Part shown: one piece after another, positions 36,917-45,047 of the stretch
Numbering within the stretch: position 1 is the stretch's first letter
How the letters are laid out: every line of letters begins with the position of its first letter
Assembly: GCF_001971725.1 (NCBI RefSeq)
Contig: NZ_CP019388.1
Span: forward strand, 1,302,001-1,366,000
DNA length: 64,000 nucleotides
Source: Winogradskyella sp. J14-2
Lineage (GTDB): Bacteria > Bacteroidota > Bacteroidia > Flavobacteriales > Flavobacteriaceae
Reading direction: 5' to 3'
The notes under the pieces: generated by a model
The model's database searches: none
What the model saw: the letters and a program-made list of their open reading frames with translations, nothing else
What the model was told of the DNA's origin: nothing
Position numbers and translations under genes: made by a program

Positions 36917-38008
36917 TCAATTATTAGCTGACTTCTTAATGAGAAATGGCAACGTATAAAGCGTAGAACCATACAGTAGTAAAAAAATAATTTGTGTATT
37001 AAGATTAAGGTGTAGTAAATTAAAGGCAATACCTATTATAATTACATTGATGGTACAAATTAAAATGGTTGTCATTAAATGGCTATAGCCCCTTTTTATA
37101 AATCTATGGTGAATATGATTTTTATCTGCTTTAAAGGGACTCGTTTTATGAATTACTATCCTTATAAAAAATATTCTTAGGGTATCTATTAGAGGGTAGA
37201 ATAATAAGGCAAATGCTAGAGCTGGCGACGCTTTAAAATATGCAGAATCTTTATCTAATTGCGCTATATTTATAAAACTAATGGTGAAAAAAGCTAATAA
37301 AAATCCTACTATCATTGAGCCCGTATCACCCATAAAAATTTTATTTTTCTGAGAGAAATTAAGCCGTAAAAAGGCTAAAAGGCATCCACAAAGCGCAATA
37401 GCTATCGTTGCCAAACTCAATTCATTAGAATTTACAAAGAGATGCACAAAAATACCACTAATGCTTAATGCTATAGTTCCTGCAAGTCCATCTACGCCAT
37501 CAATTAAGTTGTATGCGTTAATAATAAGAATATAAACAAAAAGGGTAAAGCCTACCGATATCCAATATGGCAACACATCGATATCTAAAATTTTTGAAAA
37601 TCCAATTATCCTAGTATCTGTAAACACAATAAGCAGACCAGCCGCAAGTAATTGCCCCATAAACTTCTTCCTTGCAGAGAGTACAGTTAAATCATCTTTA
37701 AGTCCTAAAAAGAAGAGCATCGTGAGACCTCCCATTACCAAAAGTAAAACCTTGGTATTTAAAAAGGCCCCTACAATAGTCATTACAACAATGAGTCCTA
37801 CAAAAATACCAATGCCACCAAGGGTTGGTGTTTTATCAGAATGCACACTTCTACTATCTGGTTCATCCATTAAATGCTTTTCTTTTGCTACATATAATAT
37901 GGTTGGAAATGTTTGATAAGCAATAAAGAATGCTAACAAAAATGCTGCTGTTAGCCAGATGGCTATATTATTTTCGGGAGTAAAGTTCTCCAACAATGTT
38001 TCAATCAT
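36917..38008 (-). CDS. MraY/WecA-family undecaprenyl-phosphate sugar-1-phosphate transferase
   Basis: A 363-residue polytopic membrane enzyme that loads the first sugar-phosphate, probably GlcNAc-1-P, on undecaprenyl phosphate. About ten hydrophobic helices are apparent. Catalytic loops include LKDDLTVLSARKKFMGQ, NAYNLIDGVDGLAGT and MGDTGSMIVGF, with a His-rich cytosolic loop KADKNHIHHRFIKRG diagnostic for the WecA branch. The frame is open to 38050, but the ATG at 38008 (MIETLLENF) is preferred because the extra residues look unrelated. It probably starts synthesis of the polysaccharide exported by the Wza/Wzc pair. The WecB and WecG-like genes beside it suggest a GlcNAc-ManNAc start. Confidence 0.92.
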   Translation of the reverse strand: MIETLLENFTPENNIAIWLTAAFLLAFFIAYQTFPTILYVAKEKHLMDEPDSRSVHSDKTPTLGGIGIFVGLIVVMTIVGAFLNTKVLLLVMGGLTMLFFLGLKDDLTVLSARKKFMGQLLAAGLLIVFTDTRIIGFSKILDIDVLPYWISVGFTLFVYILIINAYNLIDGVDGLAGTIALSISGIFVHLFVNSNELSLATIAIALCGCLLAFLRLNFSQKNKIFMGDTGSMIVGFLLAFFTISFINIAQLDKDSAYFKASPALAFALLFYPLIDTLRIFFIRIVIHKTSPFKADKNHIHHRFIKRGYSHLMTTILICTINVIIIGIAFNLLHLNLNTQIIFLLLYGSTLYTLPFLIKKSANN

Positions 38009-38039
38009 ATGGTTGATTTTAAAACATCTTAGGGGATCA

Positions 38040-38047
38040 GAAATATA
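38040..38047 (-). promoter_or_regulatory. Near-consensus -7 element for the WecA-like gene
   Basis: TATATTTC on the minus strand, one base from TANNTTTG, about 32 bp before the chosen ATG at 38008. It falls inside the longer frame, which supports the internal start. Confidence 0.35.
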
Positions 38048-38063
38048 CAACTTTCTAAACGAA

Positions 38064-38080
38064 GTCTAAGATGTTTAGAC
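38064..38080 (-). terminator. Small hairpin after the WecB-like gene
   Basis: GTCTAA and TTAGAC pair around a 5-nt loop just after the wecB stop, followed on the minus strand by a short TTCGTTT run. Weak. Confidence 0.35.
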
Positions 38081-38093
38081 AAAAATCTACAAA

Positions 38094-39191
38094 TTATTTC
38101 TTAGCAAAATTTAGGATATGTGCTACTATTCTTTCAGCGGTTTTACCATCCCATAGCGGAATTGTTTTGTAATCTTTCCATTCTCCATTAAAAAGTTTTT
38201 CTAAGTAAGGTTTAATAGCCTGCGGATTAGTTCCTACCAACTCATTAGTCCCTAAGGTTATCGTTTCTGGTCGCTCAGTATTATCACGAAGCGTCATACA
38301 AGGTACGTTCATAACTGATGTTTCTTCTGTAATACCACCTGAATCTGTAATGACTGCTTTAGCGTTTTCTACTAAGTAATTAAATTCTAAATAGCTTAAA
38401 GGTGCCACCATATGCAATCTAGGATGTGACACTTTTAAATGCTCTAGGATCTTAGCTGTTCTTGGATGCACAGGAAAAATTAATGGTAAGTCTTTAGTAT
38501 TCCCAACAATCTCTTCTATCATAGCCTTTAACTGACCCTCTTCATCGACGTTTGCTGGTCTGTGAAGCGTCATTACGATATACGATTTTGGCTTGAGACC
38601 TAATTTACCATAGACCTCTGGTGCTTTAAAGTTTGGTCTATGTTTTAAAAGGGTATCTATCATTGTATTTCCTACGTAAAATATTTGGTTAGCTTTAACA
38701 CCACTCTTTAAGAGGTTTTGATTTGCTAATTCTGAAGTCGTAAAAAAATAGTTGGTAATACTATCAGTAACTAATCTGTTAATCTCTTCTGGCATTGTCC
38801 AGTCATAAGAGCGAATACCTGCCTCTACATGGGCCACCTTAGTATGCAGTTTTTGCGCTACTAAAGCACAAGCCATTGTTGATGTTACATCACCAACCAC
38901 CAAAACCAAATCTGCAGGATTTGTCATTAATTCCTTTTCAAAACTTACTAAAATTGCTGCTGTTTGCTCAGCTTGTGTGCCGCCACTGCACTCTAAGTTA
39001 ATATGTGGTTCTGGGATGCTAAGCTGTTCAAAAAAGCTGCCAGACATATTTTTATCGTAGTGCTGACCAGTGTGTACTAATCTATAGTCTATTGCTTTGC
39101 CATTCTGTTTAGCATTTTTTATAGCATGAATTATGGGTGCAATTTTCATAAAGTTTGGCCTTGCACCTGCTATTATTGTAATATGATACAT
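38094..39191 (-). CDS. wecB: Non-hydrolysing UDP-GlcNAc 2-epimerase
   Basis: A 365-residue cytosolic enzyme that converts UDP-GlcNAc to UDP-ManNAc. Family motifs are visible: GARPNFMKIAPI, LVHTGQHYDKNMSG, VVGDVTSTMACAL, HVEAGIRSYDWTMPEEINR, and ITDSGGITEE near the C-terminus. It differs from the hydrolysing LegG/NeuC type encoded at 54.2-55.3 kb, so the locus contains two 2-epimerases for two different sugar pathways. UDP-ManNAc would be the donor for the adjacent WecG/TagA-type transferase. An exact -7 box lies about 48 bp upstream. Confidence 0.95.
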   Translation of the reverse strand: MYHITIIAGARPNFMKIAPIIHAIKNAKQNGKAIDYRLVHTGQHYDKNMSGSFFEQLSIPEPHINLECSGGTQAEQTAAILVSFEKELMTNPADLVLVVGDVTSTMACALVAQKLHTKVAHVEAGIRSYDWTMPEEINRLVTDSITNYFFTTSELANQNLLKSGVKANQIFYVGNTMIDTLLKHRPNFKAPEVYGKLGLKPKSYIVMTLHRPANVDEEGQLKAMIEEIVGNTKDLPLIFPVHPRTAKILEHLKVSHPRLHMVAPLSYLEFNYLVENAKAVITDSGGITEETSVMNVPCMTLRDNTERPETITLGTNELVGTNPQAIKPYLEKLFNGEWKDYKTIPLWDGKTAERIVAHILNFAKK

Positions 39192-39239
39192 GATAGTTTT
39201 GGGTTGATTGGTTTTATTACAGCTATACTACTGATGCTA

Positions 39240-39247
39240 CAAATTTA
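39240..39247 (-). promoter_or_regulatory. -7 promoter element for wecB
   Basis: TAAATTTG on the minus strand, exact TANNTTTG match, about 48 bp upstream of the wecB ATG. Confidence 0.5.
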
Positions 39248-39327
39248 TGTTTTTTTAATAACTCTGTTACCATGAACTAAAGTCTTTAAATTCCAACTTT
39301 TAGGATTTGTAAGAAAAAACTACAGCT

Positions 39328-39378
39328 GACCCGAATATGACCCGAATATGACCCGAGTTAGACCCGAGTTAGACCCGA
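39328..39378. repeat. Tandem 11-bp repeat, about 4.6 copies, core GACCCGA
   Basis: Units: GACCCGAATAT twice (39328-39349), GACCCGAGTTA twice (39350-39371), then a partial GACCCGA (39372-39378). It sits alone in the 260-bp gap between wecB and the WecG/TagA gene and is much more GC-rich than its surroundings. The period is close to one helical turn. Confidence 0.9.
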
Positions 39379-39451
39379 CGGAGCTCCTCAATGAGGTATT
39401 GCTGAGTTACATTATAAAATTTTGGTACAAACTTATGATATTACTTAATTT

Positions 39452-40150
39452 CTAATATTTCCCTAACATTAAATTTGCTAAAAAACGCACCAGATGTATT
39501 TGACGCTTTATTCTTGATGGCTGGTTAATGAGCCTGTATGCCCATTCTAGATTGTTTTTTACCCACCATTTTGGGGCACGTTTTACATGACCTGTATAGA
39601 CATCAAAACTTCCTCCTAAGCCTTGATATACGGCTTGATGTTTTTGCTGTATGCGTTCCATGAGTAGTTCTTGCTTTGGTGAGCCCATAGCTACAAAGAC
39701 AACATCTGGCTGGTGTTTAACGATATCTTGAATAAGCGCTTTTTCTTGAACTTCATTCTTTATGTAGCCATTTCTGTAGTTACATATGTTAATGCCCTTA
39801 AAGTTTTCTTTTAGCTTTGCAACGGTTTGATCTATAACTTCTTGTTTCCCACCTACCAAATAAAACGTCTTTGTTTTATGGTGTTTTGCTACAATATCTA
39901 GCCAAAGTTCGCATCCTGGGATTTTAACGACCTCTTTATGTCCTTTTTTATGTAATGCCCAAACAGCACCTATACCATCTGGATAGCCTAAGTTTCGGTT
40001 AATAATAGCGCGACTTTGATCTGTAGCATGTAGAATCTTTTCTGCATTTACTGCCACCAATATTTTATGATGCTCAAAAGCGTAGTCTATAAGTTGATCT
40101 CTAGATTTTGGCGCGTAAGTAATGACGTTATTTAGGGCTTGAAACTGCAT
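39452..40150 (-). CDS. WecG/TagA/CpsF family glycosyltransferase
   Basis: A 232-residue GT26-family enzyme, typically transferring ManNAc or ManNAcA to the GlcNAc-PP-lipid starter on the cytoplasmic face. Motifs include the family start VNAEKILHA, GYPDGIGAVWALHKKG, FYLVGGKQEV and VFVAMGSPKQELLM. Its neighbours provide both partners: WecB makes UDP-ManNAc and the WecA-like enzyme makes the lipid-linked first sugar. I saw no WecC dehydrogenase in this window, so ManNAc itself is the likelier donor. It lies 2 bp downstream of the toroid-like gene on the same strand, so the two are co-transcribed. Confidence 0.92.
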   Translation of the reverse strand: MQFQALNNVITYAPKSRDQLIDYAFEHHKILVAVNAEKILHATDQSRAIINRNLGYPDGIGAVWALHKKGHKEVVKIPGCELWLDIVAKHHKTKTFYLVGGKQEVIDQTVAKLKENFKGINICNYRNGYIKNEVQEKALIQDIVKHQPDVVFVAMGSPKQELLMERIQQKHQAVYQGLGGSFDVYTGHVKRAPKWWVKNNLEWAYRLINQPSRIKRQIHLVRFLANLMLGKY

Positions 40151-40152
40151 AG

Positions 40153-41346
40153 TTATTTGTTTATTTCTAAATAATAATGTGCCATAGCATTGAACATAAA
40201 GGCATTACTCCATCGCATATATGAAATTTTTGAACTCAATCCTTGCCTGTATTGGTAATAAAAGAAGCCTTTTTTAGACTGCATATTTTCTATCGTCCAG
40301 TTTAGTGTACGCTCTAATAATTCTAAATGTTTTGTAAAGGTGTTCAATTTTGAGGCTGTTACTATAACTTGTGCTGGGCAATGGATATCTATAGGATAGG
40401 TTTTATCGTGATAATATTTTGGTTTGCCGTCTGCTTCAAAAAAGTGTTCTGTGTAATAGTCCCAACCTTTATCTATGTATTTTTGAAATGCGGTATCGTC
40501 TGTATTTTGCTGATAGGTTTCTAAGGCATCTAAATTAAAACCCGTATGAAAACTGTCTTTCCAAGATTGTACTGGTAATAATCCATAAATCCAAGAGCCA
40601 TCGTCTTCTTGTAAATCGCAGGCCGCTACCACTGCTTTTTTTGCCATGTCTAAATACGTTTGCTTTTTTTTGTATTTGTAGGCATAGCTTAAAATTTTTG
40701 CTCCTAATAACGAGGCATTGATTACCGTATTGTTACCGTCTTTGATACTGTAAGAAAAGATGTGTCCAGTACCGTGTTCGGTTCTGGATAAATCTTGCAA
40801 TACAAATTCTGCTGATGACAGGGCTGTATTTAGCACGTTTTCGTCTTGTGTTATTTTATAGCTTTCTATTAGTGCCTCTACGCAAAAGGCAGTGGCCACT
40901 ACTGTTGGTGTATTTTTTTTGAATAGAAATAGTCGTCTTGCCTGCCAATCGAAGTTATAGCCCCAACATGCGCCTGCATAGCCTTCTACTTTCATGTCTA
41001 AAAGTAGTTGGGTTAGATACTTAATTTTCTCTACAAGTGTTTCTGAGGTTCCGAATTCGATTTTGCCTTGACTTGCTGCTTCGTAAAGCCTACAGTAGCC
41101 CAGAAGAAATAATGCTATCCCTTTTGAGTTGTGCTGCTTAGGCACCAGCAATAGTTTCCTAAGATTAATAGGACTACGCTTAAAGCCCTGTATCCAAGCC
41201 AATCTTGCTATGTCCCAATGTTTTAAAGGCAATGCTTGAAACACTTTAGAATTTAAACCATCATAAGGGTCCCAGCCTGCGAAGTTTTGGTCTTCGCAGT
41301 AGGATTTGAGGTTTTGGAAGCTATCATTAAATTTTATGGTTCTCAA
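40153..41346 (-). CDS. Alpha/alpha-toroid (six-hairpin glycosidase-like) protein of the polysaccharide locus
   Basis: A 397-residue soluble protein without signal peptide. It is made of repeated helical hairpins with recurrent aromatic/Gly pairs (NFAGWDPYDGLNS, GYAGACWGYNFDWQARRL, EDDGSWIYGL, SFHTGFNLDALE), the pattern of alpha/alpha-toroid folds used by glycoside hydrolases, lyases and epimerases. Homologues are, from memory, sometimes mislabelled delta-aminolevulinic acid dehydratase, which nothing here supports. Conserved Trp, Asp and His suggest carbohydrate binding. It starts a short transcript with the WecG/TagA gene. A role in trimming or epimerising a cytosolic or lipid-linked glycan is inference only. 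Confidence 0.7.
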   Translation of the reverse strand: MRTIKFNDSFQNLKSYCEDQNFAGWDPYDGLNSKVFQALPLKHWDIARLAWIQGFKRSPINLRKLLLVPKQHNSKGIALFLLGYCRLYEAASQGKIEFGTSETLVEKIKYLTQLLLDMKVEGYAGACWGYNFDWQARRLFLFKKNTPTVVATAFCVEALIESYKITQDENVLNTALSSAEFVLQDLSRTEHGTGHIFSYSIKDGNNTVINASLLGAKILSYAYKYKKKQTYLDMAKKAVVAACDLQEDDGSWIYGLLPVQSWKDSFHTGFNLDALETYQQNTDDTAFQKYIDKGWDYYTEHFFEADGKPKYYHDKTYPIDIHCPAQVIVTASKLNTFTKHLELLERTLNWTIENMQSKKGFFYYQYRQGLSSKISYMRWSNAFMFNAMAHYYLEINK

Positions 41347-41392
41347 TACGTAATTGTTTTGATAGGTAGGATGATAAATCCTTTTAAGACCT

Positions 41393-41400
41393 CAAATTTA
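41393..41400 (-). promoter_or_regulatory. -7 promoter element for the toroid-protein gene, inside a small dyad
   Basis: TAAATTTG on the minus strand, about 46 bp before the ATG. It is flanked by AAGACC (left) and GGTCTT (right), which could form a hairpin or an operator. Confidence 0.45.
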
Positions 41401-41517
41401 GGGTCTTTATTTTGAACTCTTATACAATTCGTTACAATTTAATTTCGCCTGTTCCTTAATGAACTTGGGAACCCAATTTGGCGCTTTAATATAGATGTTC
41501 ATTTTTTGCTTGACCAG

Positions 41518-41543
41518 GACCCTTCGACTGCGCTCAGGGCAGG
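41518..41543. repeat. Short GC-rich palindromic patch (CTTCGACTGCGCTCAG type)
   Basis: The sequence around CCCTTCGACTGCGCTCAGGG is of a kind I recall recurring between genes in flavobacterial genomes. Only one copy is in this window, so the repeat status is from memory. Confidence 0.4.
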
Positions 41544-41608
41544 CTTCCCAAAAAACTCAAGACTGCCGATGTTCTCGCTAAACATTATGCTCGCTTCGGC
41601 ATAAAAAT

Positions 41609-41654
41609 AAAGGGCATTGGAAGTATTTTAGATTTGAACTCCCCAATGCTCTTT
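41609..41654. terminator. Imperfect hairpin downstream of the dehydrogenase-fusion gene
   Basis: AAAGGGCATTGG and CCCAATGCTCTTT pair with one mismatch around about 21 nt, with T5 on the right and an A-rich flank on the left. Possible terminator of the long minus-strand run. Confidence 0.45.
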
Positions 41655-41767
41655 TTGTTTCCTAGATTAGGATTAGTCTCCAACGATTTTTATTTAACCC
41701 ATTGCTTCACTGCATGTTTTACGCTCAATCCTCGGAGGTCAACTAAAAAAATTGTAGTTTTTGCATT

Positions 41768-41815
41768 GGTTCTCGATACATCCCGACGCAAACGGTCGGG
41801 ACACTCGAACTGACG
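41768..41815. repeat. Palindromic patch containing CCCGAC...GTCGGG
   Basis: CCCGAC and GTCGGG flank a 7-nt loop, bordered by TCTCGA and TCGA. It resembles intergenic hairpin repeats of Flavobacteriaceae and ends 5 bp from the stop of the adjacent gene. Confidence 0.45.
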
Positions 41816-41819
41816 TTAA

Positions 41820-43958
41820 TTATACATCGACTTGTTCTCCACCACGCTTTATAGATTCTAATACTTTAAATGACGCTTTTGTTACTGCTACTATATCTTT
41901 AAAGGGGATTGGTGCCTGACCCTCTTTAAGTAAACCATCAACAAAAGCTTCTACCATTTCCTTTTGACCTTTATTCTGATTAAGGATCTTTTTCTTTTTT
42001 GGCTTCCCTTTTCCGTAAATTTTTAACTCTTTAAAATCGCTCAATGTTGCAGACATACCCGCTGAGAATACCTCAACATACTCTTTGGTCATTGCTTTAG
42101 GTCCATTAGCGTAATACCCAATAACACCTGAAGACCCATTTTCAAATTGAATTAAAATATTTAGCGTATCATTTAACTGATTGGCGTCTGGTAATGCTGA
42201 TGCCGTAATCTTTGTTGGCAAACTTCCGTTGAGATATGTTAAGTAGTCTATAAAATGGCAGGCTTCTCCTAGAATTCTACCACCACCTATTTCGGCATCT
42301 TGTATCCATGTATCTTTTGGTATAGCACCTGCATTAACTCTGTAGATCATGGTCATTGGGTTATTACCAACTGCTTTTTTAAGTTTCTTGGTTAAAGGCG
42401 AAAAGCGTCTATTAAAGCCAACCATTACTGCTTTTTTACTTGTTGCTTGTGCTTCAATAATTTGCTCTAATTCTGACTCTAGCAAGCACAACGGTTTTTC
42501 TACAAACACATTTTTATTGGCTTGCAGGCTTTTTAAAACATAAGGCCCATGCGAATCGTGACGCGTCGCCACAAAAACTGTATTGGTTTTATCGTCTAAA
42601 ACATCGGCTTCTTCTGTAGCACAAAATTGAAACTTAAACTTTTCTGCGACACGCTTTGATGTTGTCCCTGTATTTGTTAATACACCTACTCTACCGACTT
42701 CTGAAGTTTCTGGAATATTTGGCAATAAATTGCCCTGGGCATAACTCCCAGCGCCAATAAAAGATATATTAACCTTTCCGAGCTTAGTAGCAGCTGATGT
42801 TGCTATTTTAGCTTTAGAAATGTCCTTAGATGTATCGTATTTTAGAGCAATACCTGTGAACGGTTCTGATTTAGACACTACCAAATCGAAAGCATCCTTG
42901 GCATTATCGAAATCAAACTCATGTGTGGTTAAGTAGCCAATATTAATACGACCAGTTGCTATTAAACTCTGAAAGGCCTCCATGTTTCGTTTTTCTGTCC
43001 AACGCACGTAAGGCAATGGGTAGTCTATACCTTTTTCTTCATAATTAAGATCATAGCGCCCTGGCCCATAAGAACATGCCATTTTTAATTCTAACTCTTT
43101 ACGATACCAATACGGATCGCGATCGAACCCTGTTGGCACAGCACCCAGAACCACTACTTTACCTTTTTTGCGCGCCATAGCACCAGCAAAATTAATTGGA
43201 TCTACACTTGAGGTTGCCGCAGCTATAATCACCGCATCAGCTCCATGACCTTTTGTAGCATTTAAGATTTGCTCTTCAACTCCAGCTGCATGTCGCGTTA
43301 ATCCTAAATCAACAACGTTATTTTCTACAGCTTGATTAACCGCAGCTTCTGACACGTCTACACCAATCACCGTAACACCAGATGCTTTGAGGATTAATGC
43401 AGCTAGCTGACCCAATAGACCTAAGCCGATGACCACACAAGATTCTCCTAATCTTAAATCTGCCTGACGCACTCCTTGCATAGAAATAGCACCCAATGTA
43501 TTGTAGGCTGCATCTTTAAGGTTGGCATCGTTTTCTAATTTTACACAAAGGTTTACCGGAACCGCTACAATTTCAGCATGGTTAGCGTATCCTGCGCCTG
43601 CACATGCTACCTTATCACCAATTTCAAACTCAGTGACTCCCTCACCAACCTCTATCACTTCACCAGCACAACTGTAACCTAACGGTGAATAGGCATCGAG
43701 CTTTTTCATCACTGCTCTATAGGTTTGTACGGGCCCTTGCTTTTTTAAGGTATCAATCACTTGTTTTACTTGTTGCGGGCGCTCTTTTGCTTTACCAATA
43801 AGACTTTTGCGAGCGGCTACCACCGTTGAGCCTTCTGTACCTGCGCTTATGATGGAATAATGGTTTTTTACAATGACCATGCCTTTGCCTAATTGCGGAT
43901 AGGGTACGTCTTGTATCATCATATCTCCTGAGCCTAGTTTTTGTGTGAGTTGTTGCAT
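41820..43958 (-). CDS. Fusion of zinc-type alcohol dehydrogenase and Gfo/Idh/MocA oxidoreductase
   Basis: A 712-residue two-domain protein. The N-terminal half (about 1-370) is MDR dehydrogenase-like, with GYSCAGEVIEVGEGV, VIGLGLLGQLAALILKASG as Rossmann loop and IIAAATSSVDPI. The C-terminal half (about 385-712) is Gfo/Idh/MocA-like, with NISFIGAGSYAQGNLLPN, VEKPL for the catalytic region and GGRILGEACHFIDYL. It probably oxidises or reduces a sugar or nucleotide-sugar in two linked NAD(P)-dependent steps in the cytosol. I recall similar fusions next to polysaccharide clusters. It starts one base after the stop-proximal end of the GT4 gene, so it is the last gene of the long run. The substrate is unknown. 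Confidence 0.9.
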   Translation of the reverse strand: MQQLTQKLGSGDMMIQDVPYPQLGKGMVIVKNHYSIISAGTEGSTVVAARKSLIGKAKERPQQVKQVIDTLKKQGPVQTYRAVMKKLDAYSPLGYSCAGEVIEVGEGVTEFEIGDKVACAGAGYANHAEIVAVPVNLCVKLENDANLKDAAYNTLGAISMQGVRQADLRLGESCVVIGLGLLGQLAALILKASGVTVIGVDVSEAAVNQAVENNVVDLGLTRHAAGVEEQILNATKGHGADAVIIAAATSSVDPINFAGAMARKKGKVVVLGAVPTGFDRDPYWYRKELELKMACSYGPGRYDLNYEEKGIDYPLPYVRWTEKRNMEAFQSLIATGRINIGYLTTHEFDFDNAKDAFDLVVSKSEPFTGIALKYDTSKDISKAKIATSAATKLGKVNISFIGAGSYAQGNLLPNIPETSEVGRVGVLTNTGTTSKRVAEKFKFQFCATEEADVLDDKTNTVFVATRHDSHGPYVLKSLQANKNVFVEKPLCLLESELEQIIEAQATSKKAVMVGFNRRFSPLTKKLKKAVGNNPMTMIYRVNAGAIPKDTWIQDAEIGGGRILGEACHFIDYLTYLNGSLPTKITASALPDANQLNDTLNILIQFENGSSGVIGYYANGPKAMTKEYVEVFSAGMSATLSDFKELKIYGKGKPKKKKILNQNKGQKEMVEAFVDGLLKEGQAPIPFKDIVAVTKASFKVLESIKRGGEQVDV

Positions 43959-45047
43959 TTAATTAAGTAAATCTGAATAAATCTCTGTAATCTGATTAAA
44001 AATTTGATGTGCCGAAAACCTTTTAATATCCTTAAGATTGTTTTGGCTTATCGTTTTTCTTAATTCTTTGTCTTTATAACAATGTAGTACTGCATTAACG
44101 ATTTCGTCAACATTGCCAGGTGTAACCAAAAATCCATTTCTAGGTACCGTAATTACATCTGGTATGCCAGATATATTAGTTGAAATTATTGGCAATCCAA
44201 AATTCATTGCTTCTAAAATAGAGATTGGCATACCTTCTTTGTAAGATGGCAGTATAAAGGTATCGGATTTTTTATAAAGGTTGTCTTTATCTTCTCCAGA
44301 AACCCATCCTATATAATCTACACTTTGCGACAATTGATGCTCTGTAATGAATTTGTTGATGTATGCTTCTAATTCGCCTTTACCTGCAATGGTTAACTTA
44401 ATACTTGAATAACTCCTGTCTTTAAGTTGTTTCATGGCCATTAATAGATCTTTTATTCCTTTAGATTCTATTAAAAACCCAACAAAGGCTAGAGTAAACT
44501 CATTATCGTTGTTTGCTATCTTATGGTCTTGATTAGATATGTTTTCAAGATTTATAGGGTTTGCTATTCTGACCACATGCTTTAAGTTATAGGCTTCCCT
44601 TAACTTATTTTCCCAATCTGTACATAATACAACAATCCTATCAGCTCTGTTAAATATAAAGTTAATATATCTTTTTAATCGTCTATTCTTTGTTAGAAAA
44701 AACCCATAAAAATCGCTAGAATGTAAATGCAATATTATTTTCCTACCAGTTATCTTACTTAACAGAAGAAATATAGATTTTCTAAAAAAACTGACTTTTG
44801 CAGAAGAATGTATATGTACAATTTTCACCTTCTTAAACAGTATAAAATACAGACACTGAAAGAATGCTTTGAACAAAATTAGAACTTCGAAAACCAGTGA
44901 TTTGTCTTTATAATGATTGGTCTTAAGCAAAAACAATTTAAAAGGAAACTCTTTTGATTGATAAGCCTTGTAATGTGATTTTATTACACTAGCGATACCG
45001 CCATTACTAGTTAGGTCTGCACCAATTACTAAAATATTCTTACTCAT
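43959..45047 (-). CDS. Glycosyltransferase family 4
   Basis: A 362-residue GT-B transferase. The N-terminal domain has NGGIASVIKSHYKAYQ (acceptor site) and KIVHIHSSAKVSF. The C-terminal donor domain shows VGFLIESKGIKDLLMAM, LTIAGKGELEAYI, and the EX7E-type motif in PSYKEGMPISILEAMNFGLPII. It transfers a sugar from a nucleotide donor to the growing lipid-linked repeat unit in the cytoplasm; the sugar cannot be read from sequence. It overlaps the acyltransferase gene by 8 bp. It is one of very few recognisable glycosyltransferases in the long run. Confidence 0.92.
   Translation of the reverse strand: MSKNILVIGADLTSNGGIASVIKSHYKAYQSKEFPFKLFLLKTNHYKDKSLVFEVLILFKAFFQCLYFILFKKVKIVHIHSSAKVSFFRKSIFLLLSKITGRKIILHLHSSDFYGFFLTKNRRLKRYINFIFNRADRIVVLCTDWENKLREAYNLKHVVRIANPINLENISNQDHKIANNDNEFTLAFVGFLIESKGIKDLLMAMKQLKDRSYSSIKLTIAGKGELEAYINKFITEHQLSQSVDYIGWVSGEDKDNLYKKSDTFILPSYKEGMPISILEAMNFGLPIISTNISGIPDVITVPRNGFLVTPGNVDEIVNAVLHCYKDKELRKTISQNNLKDIKRFSAHQIFNQITEIYSDLLN

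Larger units (their letters stand above)
41347..41819. other. 473-bp gene-free region with several intergenic repeat-like hairpins
   Basis: It contains the toroid-gene promoter at the left, an imperfect hairpin near 41609-41654, and two GC-richer palindromic patches at 41518-41543 and 41768-41815. No protein-like ORF. It separates the two halves of the polysaccharide locus. Confidence 0.6.

Noticed and set aside
39328-39378. CRISPR array
   Set aside because: The 11-bp units are directly abutting with no spacers, and no cas genes are near.
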